Shown: positions 41,568 through 51,467 of the stretch, in pieces
Position numbering within the stretch: the stretch's first letter is position 1
Layout: the number at the start of each line of letters is the position of its first letter
NCBI RefSeq assembly: GCF_002911015.1
Contig: NZ_KZ626841.1
Span: 170,054-234,053, forward strand
Origin: Streptomyces populi
Lineage (GTDB): Bacteria > Actinomycetota > Actinomycetes > Streptomycetales > Streptomycetaceae
Direction of reading: 5' to 3'
DNA: 64,000 bases
Position numbers and translations under genes: made by a program
The notes under the pieces: generated by a model
Seen by the model: the letters and a program-made list of their open reading frames with translations, nothing else
What the model was told of the DNA's origin: nothing
The model's database searches: none

Positions 41568-41732
41568 ACCTCCCCCTCAGGCATGTCCTTCTCCGCCCCC
41601 GACGCCCGACTCCGTTTCCCTTCGGGGCAGTTGGGACGGGAAACGCCATCGGTACGAGGCAACCCCCGGGCTTCCTCCTCCGTCCTCGTGGGACGGGGGA
41701 GCGCTCCGGGACCGACGGGGCGACGGGGGTGA

Positions 41733-44570
41733 ATGCCGACCAGGAGGAGAAGAACCTTGTTCCGTGTCCGGCGGATAGGGATCGTCGCTGCGGTGTTGCT
41801 CGCAGCGGTCGCGGGATCGCCAGGATCGACCCAGGCACAGCAGGACCCGGCCGGCTCCGCACGGTCCGTGGGACCCGCGCCGACCGCGGACGCCGACGGC
41901 GGGCTTCCCGCCGGGTGGAGCGTCACCGGCGAGGGAACGGCGCGGCAACTGGTCTGGCACTCGGACGAGCCGGTGCCCGTCAGCGACTCGGGTGTCGCGT
42001 TCTACGCCGGGGACCGGTTCCTCGGCCGGCCCGTCGGGACGCCGGACGGCCGCTCCTTCCGGCTCAGGCTCGGCCCGGCACGGCTCGGGGATCCGTCCGG
42101 CCTCCAGGCGCGGACCGGGGAACGGCGCCTGGACGCGGCGGGCGCCGGACCGAACCGGCCCGCCGGGCCCGACCGGCCCGGAGAACGGCCCGGACTGTCG
42201 GCCCGGCCCCCGGCCCGGCTTCCCGCGAACGCCGTCGACCCCGGCAGGCCGGGCTCCTACCGGACGGCCACCGGCGACTACAGGCTCCCCTCGGTCCGCC
42301 TGCCCGGCTTCGCCGCGCGCGTGGAGATGCGCGCCGTGGTGGTCGCGCCCACGAACGCCCCGGGACACCGGCCGCTGGCCCTGTTCCTGCACGGCCGCCA
42401 CGCCACCTGCTACGGCGTCCGCGGCGACGACGCGAGCGGCGCGTGGCCCTGCCCCTCGGGCACCCGGCCCATCCCGAGCTACCGGGGCTACCTCACCGAC
42501 CAGAAGCTGCTGGCCTCGCAGGGGTACGTGACCGTGTCCATCGCCGCCAACGGCATCAACGGGCAGGACTACGCGGCGGAGGACGGCGGCGCGCAGGCCC
42601 GCTCCTCCCTGGTGCGGCAGCACCTGGCCCGCTGGGCGGCCTGGTCCGCTCATCCGGCCTCCGCGCCCCCGATCGTGCGGCGGACCGCCCCCGCCGACCT
42701 CTCGCGCGTCCTGCTGATCGGCCACTCGCGCGGTGGTGAGGGCGTGAACCGGGCCGCCATGGACAGCCTGTACGGTGCCCCGGCCGACCAGGACGGCTAC
42801 CACGGGCCGGTGCGCTGGCACATCCGCGGCACCGTCCTCATCGGTCCCACCGTCTTCGGGCACAACCCGACGCCCGACGTGCCCTCGGCGACGATCCTGC
42901 CCGGCTGCGACGGCGACGTGTCCGACCTCCAGGGCGAGATGTACGTGGACGCGACACGCGGAGTCAGCCGCGGGGCCGCCCTGCACAGTGCCGTCCACAT
43001 GGTCGGCGCGAACCACAACTTCTTCAACAGCGAGTGGACGCCGGGCCAGGCCCAGGCACCGGCGGAGGACGACTTCTGGAGCGGGGACGAGCGCGACCGG
43101 GTGTGCTCGCCGGGTACCGCCACGAGGCTGACGGCCCGTCAGCAGCAGACCGCCGGCGCGGTCTACATCGCCGCCGCCGCGCGGCTGTTCGTCGCCGGTG
43201 ACGACCGCGTACGGCCGCTGCTCGACGGTTCGGGCCGGCGCGCGCCCTCCGCCGGTCCCGTGCGGGCCCTCACCCACGCGGTCGGCGGACGCCGCACTCC
43301 GGCGTTCCTGCCGGACGGGCGGGTCACCGTCGACGGCGGCAGGCTGTGCGAGGAGGTGACCGACGTCGTGTCGGCGGCCTGCCTCGGCTCCGGCGGGAGC
43401 GGGGTCTCGCCGCACTTCGTCCCCTGGGAGGCGTCGAAGGAGCCGGGCCGGCGTGCCGTGGCGCTGCGGTGGTCGGCCGCCGGCTCCACGGTCCGGGTCC
43501 GTTCGGCGGAGCCGGTCTCGATCGCCGGCTCCCGGGCTCTGGCGATGCGCCTGATCGTTCCGCCCAACAGCAGGGACACCCGGCTCGACGTCGGACTGAC
43601 CGACACCTCCGGCCGCCGGGCGACCCTGGGCCGCGTGCGTCTCGACGGCCTGCCCGGGACCGACCGGACCGCCTCCTACTGGGGGCAGGAGGTCCGGCTG
43701 CCGCTGGCCGCCGCCGTCCGCGCGGGAGTCGATCTGCACCGGCTGAAGTCCCTGGAGATCGTTCCGCGCACCGGCTCCGGACGGGCGTGGCTCGTCGACT
43801 CGTGGGGATGGCGCGCCGGAACCCCCGCCGTCCGGGCCGCCGACCTGGCGCGCGTCGACATCGGCCGGCTGACCGTCGAGGAGGGCGACACGGGCGTGCG
43901 GACCTACCGCGTGCCGGTGAAGGTCACCGGGCACGGGAACGGACGGGTCCGCCTGTTCGTCGCCGACCCCGGCACGGGCGGGGTCACCTCGCGCGAGGTG
44001 ACCGTACGGCCCGGCGGCCCCGGTCCCGAGGTGCGGGTCGAGGTCAGGGGTGACACGCGCTACGGCTACGACGTGTCCCACGACGTCTTCGTGAAGGCGG
44101 TCCGCGGCGCTGTGGCCGGTTCCTACCGGGGCGGTGTCACGGCACGGAACGACGATCCGGCACCCACCGTCGGGGTGGCCCCGGCCTCCGCGAGTGCCAC
44201 CGAGGGCGGGAAGCTGACCTGGCGGATCACCCTCTCCGAAGCGGCCGACGTGGAGATCTCGGCCGACGTCGTCGTCCTGCCCGTCACCTCCGGCGCCGAA
44301 CTGTCCACCACCGATGTCGATCCCCGGTGGCTGGACATGAACTCGGGGGAAAGGCCACTGCCGTCACGGCCCCTGTCCCGGCTGCGCGGACTCTCCCTGT
44401 ACGCCGACGTCCCGCCCGGCCGGACGAGCGCGGAGATCACCGTCCCCACGGTGACGGACACCGTGACCGAGCCCGCGGAGACGGTACGGCTGCGGCTGCG
44501 GATCTACGACGAGAGCGGTACGCGGCACAACGGGCCGGAGTTCACCGGCACGGTGCGCGACCCGGCCTAG
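41733..44570 (+). CDS. Large secreted alpha/beta hydrolase with C-terminal beta-sandwich domains
   Basis: The 945-residue precursor has a Sec signal (RRIGIVAAVLLAAVAGSPGSTQAQ, about 13-36). An alpha/beta hydrolase domain (about 160-490) contains RPLALFLHGRHATCYG and the nucleophile elbow LLIGHSRGGEGVNRAA (Ser near residue 330). A later VHMVGANHNFFN likely holds the catalytic His. The C-terminal half has beta-rich regions, the last (about 815-940) resembling Calx-beta (SASATEGGKLTWRITLSEAADVEISADV ... TEPAETVRLRLRIYD). Substrate is unknown; ester or polysaccharide-linked ester hydrolysis is plausible. Start ATG 41733 follows GGGGGTGA. Confidence 0.85.
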   Translation: MPTRRRRTLFRVRRIGIVAAVLLAAVAGSPGSTQAQQDPAGSARSVGPAPTADADGGLPAGWSVTGEGTARQLVWHSDEPVPVSDSGVAFYAGDRFLGRPVGTPDGRSFRLRLGPARLGDPSGLQARTGERRLDAAGAGPNRPAGPDRPGERPGLSARPPARLPANAVDPGRPGSYRTATGDYRLPSVRLPGFAARVEMRAVVVAPTNAPGHRPLALFLHGRHATCYGVRGDDASGAWPCPSGTRPIPSYRGYLTDQKLLASQGYVTVSIAANGINGQDYAAEDGGAQARSSLVRQHLARWAAWSAHPASAPPIVRRTAPADLSRVLLIGHSRGGEGVNRAAMDSLYGAPADQDGYHGPVRWHIRGTVLIGPTVFGHNPTPDVPSATILPGCDGDVSDLQGEMYVDATRGVSRGAALHSAVHMVGANHNFFNSEWTPGQAQAPAEDDFWSGDERDRVCSPGTATRLTARQQQTAGAVYIAAAARLFVAGDDRVRPLLDGSGRRAPSAGPVRALTHAVGGRRTPAFLPDGRVTVDGGRLCEEVTDVVSAACLGSGGSGVSPHFVPWEASKEPGRRAVALRWSAAGSTVRVRSAEPVSIAGSRALAMRLIVPPNSRDTRLDVGLTDTSGRRATLGRVRLDGLPGTDRTASYWGQEVRLPLAAAVRAGVDLHRLKSLEIVPRTGSGRAWLVDSWGWRAGTPAVRAADLARVDIGRLTVEEGDTGVRTYRVPVKVTGHGNGRVRLFVADPGTGGVTSREVTVRPGGPGPEVRVEVRGDTRYGYDVSHDVFVKAVRGAVAGSYRGGVTARNDDPAPTVGVAPASASATEGGKLTWRITLSEAADVEISADVVVLPVTSGAELSTTDVDPRWLDMNSGERPLPSRPLSRLRGLSLYADVPPGRTSAEITVPTVTDTVTEPAETVRLRLRIYDESGTRHNGPEFTGTVRDPA

Positions 44571-44596
44571 GGTCTGCCACCGGCCCGAGCGCCGGT

Positions 44597-44631
44597 GCGC
44601 CGGTCCGCCCGCCCGGCGGGCGGACCGGCGC
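44597..44631. terminator. Strong hairpin between convergent genes
   Basis: A 17-bp perfect stem (44597-44613 with 44615-44631) has almost no loop. It lies between the alpha/beta hydrolase and the convergent S1 protease and can terminate both. Confidence 0.85.
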
Positions 44632-44638
44632 GTCCGGC

Positions 44639-45793
44639 TCAGGCGGTGTGCAGCCGGAGCCCGTAGCGGTTCAGGATCTCGTTCACGGGCTGGTACCAGG
44701 TCTGGCCGCCGCTGCTGCAGTTGCCCCAGCCGCCGGAGGTGACGCCCTGTGCCTGGTCACCGCTGATGAACGAGCCGCCCGAGTCGCCGGGTTCGGCGCA
44801 GACGCTCGTCTTGGTCATCTGGTGCACCGCGCCCTGGCTGTAGTTGACGGTCTCGTTCTTCGCGAGGACGGTGCCGCAGTGCCAGTGCGAGGTCGAACCG
44901 GAGCGGCAGATCGACGCCCCGACGGGGGCCTCGCCCGATCCCCGGACGAGCTGGTCGGAGACGGTGCCCCAGCCGAGGACGACGGGGACGGTCCACCAGC
45001 CGCTGCCCACGTTGACCCAGGCGTAGTCGTTGTCCGGGAACGAGGAGCCCTGGAAGTTGCCGATGTAGCTGCCGTCCCAGCCGCGGACGCCGGCGCCCGG
45101 CTGGGCGCAGTGCCCGGCGGTGACGAAGCCGCCGTACACCGAGAAGCCTATGGAACAGCGGACGTTGCCGGTGTAGTACGGATCGCCGCCCACCGTGCCG
45201 GCCGCGAACGTCCTCGGTGTCCCGGCGGTCTGCCGCACGGTGACGGGACCGGCCGCCCGGGCACGGGTGACGAAGGCCCGGACATCGTTGTCGTCCTTGT
45301 GCGTGGACACCACGTCGACGACCACCGAGTTGGCCCTGGGGTCGACGTGCCAACCGCCGACGCCCGCAGGCGCGTCGAGCGCGTCGATGCGCGCCATGGT
45401 GGCGTCGAGCTGTCGCCCGCTGTGCTCGACGAGGGTGACGCGCGCCCCGGTCGCCTCGACGGCGTCGCGTGAGGCGGCCTCGGTGACGGCCACGACGAGC
45501 CTGCCGCTCCCGGCGTCGAACCAGGAGCCCCCGTAGGAGGCGCCGGCCGCGCGCCGGGCGGTGCGTTCGATGCCGCGCGCGGCGGCCTCCCGGGCCAGCC
45601 GGGTGGTCGCCTGCCGCCTGGTGAGTCCGAGGTCGTGCTGCATGGCCGAGACGAGTGCCGAGGAGGCGGGTGCCCGGGACGCCGTGGCGGTGAGGGGGGC
45701 CTCGCCGGCGGCGGCCTGGACCGGGCCGAGCGTCGTGGCGCAGGCGAGCAGGCCGGCGGATAAGGCGATGCGCAGAACTGTGGTGCGTCTCAC
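44639..45793 (-). CDS. Secreted S1-family serine protease (streptogrisin/alpha-lytic-like) with prodomain
   Basis: The 384-residue preproprotein has a signal peptide (VLRIALSAGLLACATTLGPVQA), an alpha-lytic protease-type prodomain (about 45-190) and a mature chymotrypsin-fold protease: FVTAGHCAQPG (His), NDYAWVNVG (Asp), CAEPGDSGGSFISGD (Ser near residue 338), and six Cys in the mature part. GTG 45793 has GAAAGG upstream; coding further upstream would include the operator. Codon 11 is TTA, so translation should depend on the bldA tRNA. The promoter carries the LacI-type palindrome also found before the GH16 gene. Confidence 0.93.
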   Translation of the reverse strand: MRRTTVLRIALSAGLLACATTLGPVQAAAGEAPLTATASRAPASSALVSAMQHDLGLTRRQATTRLAREAAARGIERTARRAAGASYGGSWFDAGSGRLVVAVTEAASRDAVEATGARVTLVEHSGRQLDATMARIDALDAPAGVGGWHVDPRANSVVVDVVSTHKDDNDVRAFVTRARAAGPVTVRQTAGTPRTFAAGTVGGDPYYTGNVRCSIGFSVYGGFVTAGHCAQPGAGVRGWDGSYIGNFQGSSFPDNDYAWVNVGSGWWTVPVVLGWGTVSDQLVRGSGEAPVGASICRSGSTSHWHCGTVLAKNETVNYSQGAVHQMTKTSVCAEPGDSGGSFISGDQAQGVTSGGWGNCSSGGQTWYQPVNEILNRYGLRLHTA

Positions 45794-46214
45794 GATGGTT
45801 GCCTTTCGTCGATCCGATGGTCGGTGAGTGGGGCGAAGGGCAGGAGAGAGCGCTCTCAGAGTTGCGTGAAAGAGGGTAGTGTCAGGTTCCGACCAGGTCC
45901 ATACCAAATGCGGTGGACGCTCGGTCGGTCCGTGTCCGAAGTGCGGGGGGTTCTCGTGGTTCACGGCCGTCGGGAAGCCTTTCCGCACCCCGTTCGGCGG
46001 GCCTTGCGGCCATCCCCGGAGTCACGTTCGGTCAGCGTCCGATGGCGCACCGAAGGGTCTCCGCGATCTTGAGGCCGAGGGTGAACAGCGTCTGATCACC
46101 GTCGCGTTGGCAGTAGGCTCGACCTGCTGCGGCGCCCCGATGATCACTCATGCTCGGTAGGGCATCGAGCCGTGGCGTTCGACGGGAATCCAACGGCGTG
46201 AGGATGAAGCACAA
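45794..46214. other. Divergent promoter gap of 421 bases
   Basis: It holds the control region of the S1 protease (left part) and of the kinase gene at 46215 (right part). A rightward frame from 45879 with CPKCGGFSWF and later CC pairs is open but lacks a ribosome site, and I do not accept it as a gene. Confidence 0.45.
45845..45906 (-). promoter_or_regulatory. LacI-type palindrome and GGTATGGACC box of the S1 protease promoter
   Basis: The 14-mer AGAGAGCGCTCTCA (45845-45858) contains the perfect 12-bp palindrome GAGAGCGCTCTC, the form expected for LacI-family sugar repressors such as CebR relatives. In gene direction a GGTATGGACC box (45905-45896) lies 38 bases upstream. The same 14-mer occurs at 53553-53566. 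Confidence 0.75.
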
Positions 46215-47396
46215 GTGCTGATAGCGGGGCGGTATCGGCTGCAGACCACTCTCGGGCGGGGTGCGATGGGGGAGGTGTGGCGGGCCTACGACGAGATGAT
46301 CGGCCGGTCCGTGGCCGTGAAGCTGCTCCTCTCCCAGGACGCCGACCCGACGGCCGCGGCCCGGTTCCGTCTGGAGGCCCAGACCGCGGGCCTGCTCAAC
46401 CACCGTCATGTGGTGGGGGTCCTGGACTTCGGGGCCTACGACAACCGGCTGTTCCTCGTGATGGAGCTGGTCGAGGGCGACAGTCTCGCCGGTGTCCTCA
46501 CCGGCGCCGGGAGGCTCCCCGCCGACCGGGTCGCGCGGATCGCCGCCGAGGCCGCCGCGGGGCTGGCTGCCGCGCACCAACAGGGCATCGTGCACCGGGA
46601 CATCAAGCCCGGCAACCTGCTTCTGGACGCCGAGGGAAGCGTCAAGATCGGTGACTTCGGGATCGCCCGTTTCATGGACGACCCGGCGGGTGGTCTGACC
46701 GCGACCGGGCAGATCGTCGGCACCAGCCTGTACCTGGCTCCCGAGCGGGCCCTCGGCAAGACCGCCGGGCCGCCCTCCGACATGTACTCCCTGGGCTGCG
46801 TCCTGTACCAACTCCTCACCGGACGGCCGCCGTTCCAGGCGGGAAGTCCCGTCGCGGTCCTCCATCACCACCTCGACACCGCCCCGACCCCGCCGCGCGA
46901 ACTCGGCGCCGATCTGCCGCCCGCCTTCGAGAACTACCTGCTCGGCCTTCTCGCCAAGCAGCCCGAGGACCGGCCCACCGCGCTCCAGGCGGCCGCCTGG
47001 TACAGCTCGGGTGCCTGGCGGGGGCGCCCCGAACCGCTCCCGGCCGCGATGCCGGAGCCGGGGCGGTACCGGCAGGACGTCAGGGCCGCGGGCCCCGCGA
47101 CCACGTACGCCCTGCCCTCGGTGGTGAGGGACACCCCGGGCGGCGGCCACCGGTCGCGCAGACGGCAGCGCTCCTCGGGAGCCTCCGACCTCCTCGCCGA
47201 CCTCCTCGCGGACCGGAGGAGGATCGTGGGAGCGGCCGCCGGAGCCGTGGTCTTCCTGCTGGCGGTGCTCGTGGGCGTGGCGGTGTTCTCGCCGGACAGC
47301 AGCTCCGCGGAGACCCCGGAGTCCGGCTCGACCGGAGGGGTGAGCACGTCCTCTCCCGCCGCCACGGAGCCGGCCGGCCCTCCCGCCGGTTCGTGA
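46215..47396 (+). CDS. Transmembrane Ser/Thr protein kinase
   Basis: The 393-residue protein has a complete kinase domain (about 7-262): LGRGAMGEVWRAYD, VAVKLL, IVHRDIKPGNLLLD, IGDFGIARF and YLAPERALG. A basic Ser/Arg-rich juxtamembrane region (about 310-345) precedes one helix (IVGAAAGAVVFLLAVLVGVAVF, about 346-367). The outer tail is only about 25 Ser/Gly/Thr residues, so there is no sensor domain. GTG 46215 follows AGGATGAAG. It is monocistronic as far as seen. Likely targets cannot be named. Confidence 0.92.
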   Translation: MLIAGRYRLQTTLGRGAMGEVWRAYDEMIGRSVAVKLLLSQDADPTAAARFRLEAQTAGLLNHRHVVGVLDFGAYDNRLFLVMELVEGDSLAGVLTGAGRLPADRVARIAAEAAAGLAAAHQQGIVHRDIKPGNLLLDAEGSVKIGDFGIARFMDDPAGGLTATGQIVGTSLYLAPERALGKTAGPPSDMYSLGCVLYQLLTGRPPFQAGSPVAVLHHHLDTAPTPPRELGADLPPAFENYLLGLLAKQPEDRPTALQAAAWYSSGAWRGRPEPLPAAMPEPGRYRQDVRAAGPATTYALPSVVRDTPGGGHRSRRRQRSSGASDLLADLLADRRRIVGAAAGAVVFLLAVLVGVAVFSPDSSSAETPESGSTGGVSTSSPAATEPAGPPAGS

Positions 47397-47497
47397 CCGG
47401 CCGGACGCGGGCCGGGGGCGGCGGGGCGGTCAGGAGCCCGGCGAGGGCGCGCGGGCGGGCCGGTGCCGGATGTGGCCGAGGGCGCGGCGAATGAGAT

Positions 47498-47522
47498 AAC
47501 TCCCCTGTATTTGTGGGGAGTT
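47498..47522. promoter_or_regulatory. Inverted repeat AACTCCCC/GGGGAGTT before the S8 protease
   Basis: AACTCCCC (47498-47505) and GGGGAGTT (47515-47522) are perfect arms around a 9-base AT-rich loop, 88 bases before the proposed start. It may be an operator or an RNA hairpin in the leader. Confidence 0.6.
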
Positions 47523-47609
47523 CGTCAATCTGGCACATGTGAGACGTGGCGCTTTCGTGCCAGCGCCCGCTGTTCCCTCCGCAGGTCCGGGGCCGATAGA
47601 AAACGCTCC

Positions 47610-50600
47610 ATGATCTCCCCCATACCTCCCCGTCGAAGCAGCCGAAGAGCGCTCGCGGCAGCGGTCGGTACCCTCGCGGTCCTGACCTCCCTGGCCTGGC
47701 CGCCCGGTGTCGCCGTGGCCGACGCCTCGTCGACGTCCGTTCCCGCGAGCCCTGTCGCGGCGTCCGGGACCGGGCAGCACACCGTCACCCTCCTCACCGG
47801 CGACGTCGTACGCGTCACCGGTCTCTCCGGCGGTGAGCAGACCGCCGACGTGACCCGCCCGCCCGGTGCCCTCGGAGGCGTGCGCACCGAGACCGTCGGC
47901 GGCGACCTCTACGTCTACCCGGACGAGGTACTGCCCTACCTGGCCGCGAACCGGCTGGACCGGCGGCTGTTCGACGTCACCGCCCTGATCGAGCAGGGCT
48001 ACGACGACGCCCACAGCACCGGCATCCCGCTGATCCTGAACTACGGCGCCAAGACCGCGCCGGCCGACCGGATCACGCCCGCCGGCGCCACCGAGGTGCG
48101 TTCCCTGCCGATCGTCCGGGGCACGTCCGTCCGGGCGGCCAAGGAGCAGGCCCGCAAGCTGTGGAAGTCCGTCGCCCCCGCGGCGTCCGCGACCGGGACC
48201 GCGGCCCCGGCGCCGAAGCTCCGGGACGGTCTGTCCAAGATCTGGCTGGACGGCCGGGTCAAGGCCACCCTCAAGGACAGCACCGCGCTGATCGGCGCCC
48301 CCGACGCCTGGGGCAAGGGCCTCGACGGCAAGGGCGTCAAGGTCGCCGTGCTGGACACCGGCGCCGACTCCCACCACCCGGACCTCGCCGACCGGATCGG
48401 CGAGTCGCAGAGCTTCGTGCCCGACGAGACCACCGACGACGGCCACGGGCACGGCACCCACACCGCCTCCACCGTCGGCGGCAGCGGAGCCGCGTCCGAC
48501 GGCGCCGAGAAGGGCGTGGCACCCGGCGCCGATCTGATGGTCGGCAAGGTGCTCTCGAACGACGGCTACGGCCAGGACTCCTGGGTCATCGCCGGCATGG
48601 AGTGGGCCACGAGCCACGGCGCCAAGGTCGTCAGCATGAGCCTGGGCTCCTCCCAGCCCTCCGACGGCACCGACCCGATGAGCCAGGCCGTCGACAGGCT
48701 CACCGAGGACACCGGCGCGCTCTTCGTGATCGCCGCGGGCAACTCCGGCTACGAGACGGCCATCGGCAGCCCCGGCGCGGCCGACGCGGCGCTGACCGTC
48801 GCCGCCACGGACTCCGCCGACAAGCTCGCGTCCTTCTCCTCCCGGGGTCCGCGCCTCAACGACTACGCCCTCAAGCCCGACATCGCCGCCCCCGGCGTCG
48901 CCGTCCTGGCCGCCAAGGCGGGCGGCAGCGCGGCGACCGGGTGGTACCAGTCGATGAGCGGCACCTCGATGGCGACCCCGCACGTCGCGGGCGCCGCGGC
49001 GATCCTCGCCCAGGAGCACCCGGACTGGAAGGCGCGGCAGCTCAAGGACGCTCTGATGAGCACCTCCAAGAAGCTGACCTCGTACACCGCCTACCAGGTG
49101 GGGTCCGGACGCCTCGACGTCTCCGCCGCGACCGCCGCCACGGTGACCGCGACCGGCTCGGCGTACTTCGGCTTCGACGCCTGGCCGCACGAGGGCGCGC
49201 AGCCGGTCGACCGCACGATCACCTACTCCAACAGCGGTGACTCGCCCGCCGAGCTGCACCTGTCGCTCAACGCCACGATCGCGGGCGGCCCGTACGACAC
49301 CGACCCGTACGTCGACAAGGGCAAGCCCGCCCCCGACGGCATGTTCACCCTCTCCGCCGACACCGTGACCGTGCCCGCCCACGGCACCGCCACCGTCACC
49401 GCCACCGCGAAGCCGGGCCTGGGCGCCGACGGCCGCCGCTACCTGGGCGAGATCACCGCCACCGACGGCTCCGGCGCGGCGCTCGCCCGCACCCAGGTCG
49501 GCCTGTACCGGGAGGACACCCGGCACACCCTGCACATCTCCCTGAAGGACCGTTCCGGCAAGCCGGCCGCGGGCTACGTCGAGATGCAGCAGTTCGGCAG
49601 CGACACGGACCCCTGGGCCGCGTACGTGGACGACAGCGGCGAGCTCGACCTGCGGATGCGCGAGGGCACCTTCAGCCTGGTGGCGTTCCTGGACGTGGCC
49701 GGCAGCCACGGTCCGGACTCGGCCGGCATGGCGCTGCTGGGCGACCCCGAGGTCGTCCTCGACCAGGACCGGGACGTCGTCCTCGACGCGAGCCGCACGC
49801 GCGAGGTCAGCGCGGAGGTCCCGCGCAGGACCGAGAACCGGACGCTGTCCATGAACTGGTACCGCGCCGACGGCTCGGACCTCAACCAGTACGGGTTCGG
49901 CATCCTGGAGGTGCAGTACCTGCTGGGCGTCAAGTACGACAGCATGTTCGTGCTGCCCACCCGCAAGGTGACGACCGGCTCCTTCGAGTACGAGACCCGC
50001 TGGCGCAAGGCGGTCCCGTTCCTCACCCTCACCGACGACGGGCGCGAGCTCCGGCCGATGGGCCAGGCCGGCAGCGCGCTGTACGACGGGGACAAGCGCC
50101 TGGACACGGTGTACGCCGGTACCGGCACCGCCGCCGAGTACGCGAAGCTCCGCGTCAAGGGCAAGGTGGCGCTGGTGACCCGCTCGGACGTCGTCTCCGC
50201 CGCCGACCGCGCGCAGGCCGCGGCCGACGCCGGGGCCGCGCTGCTGATCGTCGTCGACGACCGGCCCGGCAAGCTGATGGAGTACGTCGGCACCGCGGGC
50301 GGCGGCTACAGCGCCGTACCGGTGTTCTCCCTGACCGCGCGCGAGGGCGCCGCGCTGATCGCCGACGCCAGGCGCGGCCGGGGCCGGCTGGGCGTCGAGG
50401 GTGTGCCCAACTCCCCGTACGTGTACGACCTCTCCGACGCCCACCCGGACCGGATCCCGTCCACCGGGCTGACCTACCGGCCGCGTCCGTCCGACCTGGC
50501 CACCGTGGACATGCGCTTCCACGGCACGACCACCACGCCGAGCGGCGAGTACCGGTCGGGCTTCCGTCCGTACCGCAAGTACGGCTCCGGGTACCTGCAA

Positions 50601-51422
50601 CGCCTGGACATCCCCGGCACCCGCACCGACTACGTCTCGGCGCAGCCGGGCACGCGGTGGGTGGACACCCTGGCCACCGGGCCGGAGTTCGTGCTGTCCT
50701 CGCAGAGCGTACGGACCCGGTACCAGCCGGGCTCCCGGCAGGTCCGCGATTTCTTCGGAGCGGTGACGCGGCCCGCCAACGGCGGCACCTACTGGTGGTC
50801 GCAGCGGCAGAAGGCCCAGGTCGCGTTCAACGTCCAGCCCTGGGCCGACAGCGGTGCGGGACAGCACGCCGGTGTGATGCAGGACGGCGACACGATCAGC
50901 CTGAAGGTCTACCAGGACGGCGTCCTGAAGAAGACCAGCACCTCACAGGCCGCCACGCTCTACCCCGCGCCGACCACCCCGTCCGTCTACACCCTCGACC
51001 TCACCGCCGAGCGTGACGCGGACACCTATCGGCTGTCCACCCGCACCCACACGGTGTGGCAGGTGAAGTCCGACCCGGTCACCGACCCGACGAAGATCGA
51101 ACGCATGGCCGTGCTGCAGATGGACTACGGCGTCGACACCGACCTCGCGAACAACGCTCGCGGCGGCCGGCAGACACTCCGCCTGACGCCTCGCCACCTC
51201 GAGGACGCGGCCGGCGCCGGGACGGTCCAGGGCGCGACGCTGTCGGTCTCGTACGACGACGGAGCGACCTGGAGGCCGGTCAAGGTCACCGGCAAGTCCG
51301 GTACCTGGACGGGTAGTTACGACGCCCCGCGCCATGGTTTCGTGTCGCTCAGGGCCGAGGGCTGGGACGACGCGGGCAACCGCATCGACCAGGAGGTGAT
51401 CCGCGCCTACGGCCTGAAGTAG
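47610..51422 (+). CDS. Large secreted S8 (subtilisin-like) serine protease with PA-type insert
   Basis: The 1270-residue precursor has a Sec signal (SSRRALAAAVGTLAVLTSLAW, about 10-30) and an N-terminal pro-region. The subtilisin domain has Asp249 in KVAVLDTGADSHHPD, His281 in HGHGTHTASTVGG, and Ser453 in SGTSMATPHVAG. A protease-associated-type insert lies near residues 825-930 (KGKVALVTRSDVVSAADRAQAAADAGAALLIVVDD). Beta-rich C-terminal domains follow. ATG 47610 precedes the signal, though its ribosome site is weak. This type is a common large extracellular protease in Streptomyces. No propeptide cleavage site is obvious. Confidence 0.92.
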   Translation: MISPIPPRRSSRRALAAAVGTLAVLTSLAWPPGVAVADASSTSVPASPVAASGTGQHTVTLLTGDVVRVTGLSGGEQTADVTRPPGALGGVRTETVGGDLYVYPDEVLPYLAANRLDRRLFDVTALIEQGYDDAHSTGIPLILNYGAKTAPADRITPAGATEVRSLPIVRGTSVRAAKEQARKLWKSVAPAASATGTAAPAPKLRDGLSKIWLDGRVKATLKDSTALIGAPDAWGKGLDGKGVKVAVLDTGADSHHPDLADRIGESQSFVPDETTDDGHGHGTHTASTVGGSGAASDGAEKGVAPGADLMVGKVLSNDGYGQDSWVIAGMEWATSHGAKVVSMSLGSSQPSDGTDPMSQAVDRLTEDTGALFVIAAGNSGYETAIGSPGAADAALTVAATDSADKLASFSSRGPRLNDYALKPDIAAPGVAVLAAKAGGSAATGWYQSMSGTSMATPHVAGAAAILAQEHPDWKARQLKDALMSTSKKLTSYTAYQVGSGRLDVSAATAATVTATGSAYFGFDAWPHEGAQPVDRTITYSNSGDSPAELHLSLNATIAGGPYDTDPYVDKGKPAPDGMFTLSADTVTVPAHGTATVTATAKPGLGADGRRYLGEITATDGSGAALARTQVGLYREDTRHTLHISLKDRSGKPAAGYVEMQQFGSDTDPWAAYVDDSGELDLRMREGTFSLVAFLDVAGSHGPDSAGMALLGDPEVVLDQDRDVVLDASRTREVSAEVPRRTENRTLSMNWYRADGSDLNQYGFGILEVQYLLGVKYDSMFVLPTRKVTTGSFEYETRWRKAVPFLTLTDDGRELRPMGQAGSALYDGDKRLDTVYAGTGTAAEYAKLRVKGKVALVTRSDVVSAADRAQAAADAGAALLIVVDDRPGKLMEYVGTAGGGYSAVPVFSLTAREGAALIADARRGRGRLGVEGVPNSPYVYDLSDAHPDRIPSTGLTYRPRPSDLATVDMRFHGTTTTPSGEYRSGFRPYRKYGSGYLQRLDIPGTRTDYVSAQPGTRWVDTLATGPEFVLSSQSVRTRYQPGSRQVRDFFGAVTRPANGGTYWWSQRQKAQVAFNVQPWADSGAGQHAGVMQDGDTISLKVYQDGVLKKTSTSQAATLYPAPTTPSVYTLDLTAERDADTYRLSTRTHTVWQVKSDPVTDPTKIERMAVLQMDYGVDTDLANNARGGRQTLRLTPRHLEDAAGAGTVQGATLSVSYDDGATWRPVKVTGKSGTWTGSYDAPRHGFVSLRAEGWDDAGNRIDQEVIRAYGLK

Positions 51423-51467
51423 TCCGTGTGCGGAGGCCGTCGCCCCGAGCCGTCGTGCCGCCGCCCG

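Noticed and set aside
45879..46160. 93-residue frame with CPKCGGFSWF and other Cys
   Set aside because: The Cys pattern is suggestive of a zinc knuckle, but there is no ribosome site, the start is in the protease promoter, and the rest looks random.
47430..50867. 1145-codon minus-strand frame opposite the S8 protease
   Set aside because: The composition is repetitive Val/Gly/Arg/His/Asp without any fold signature, and the plus strand has a complete catalytic triad and signal peptide.
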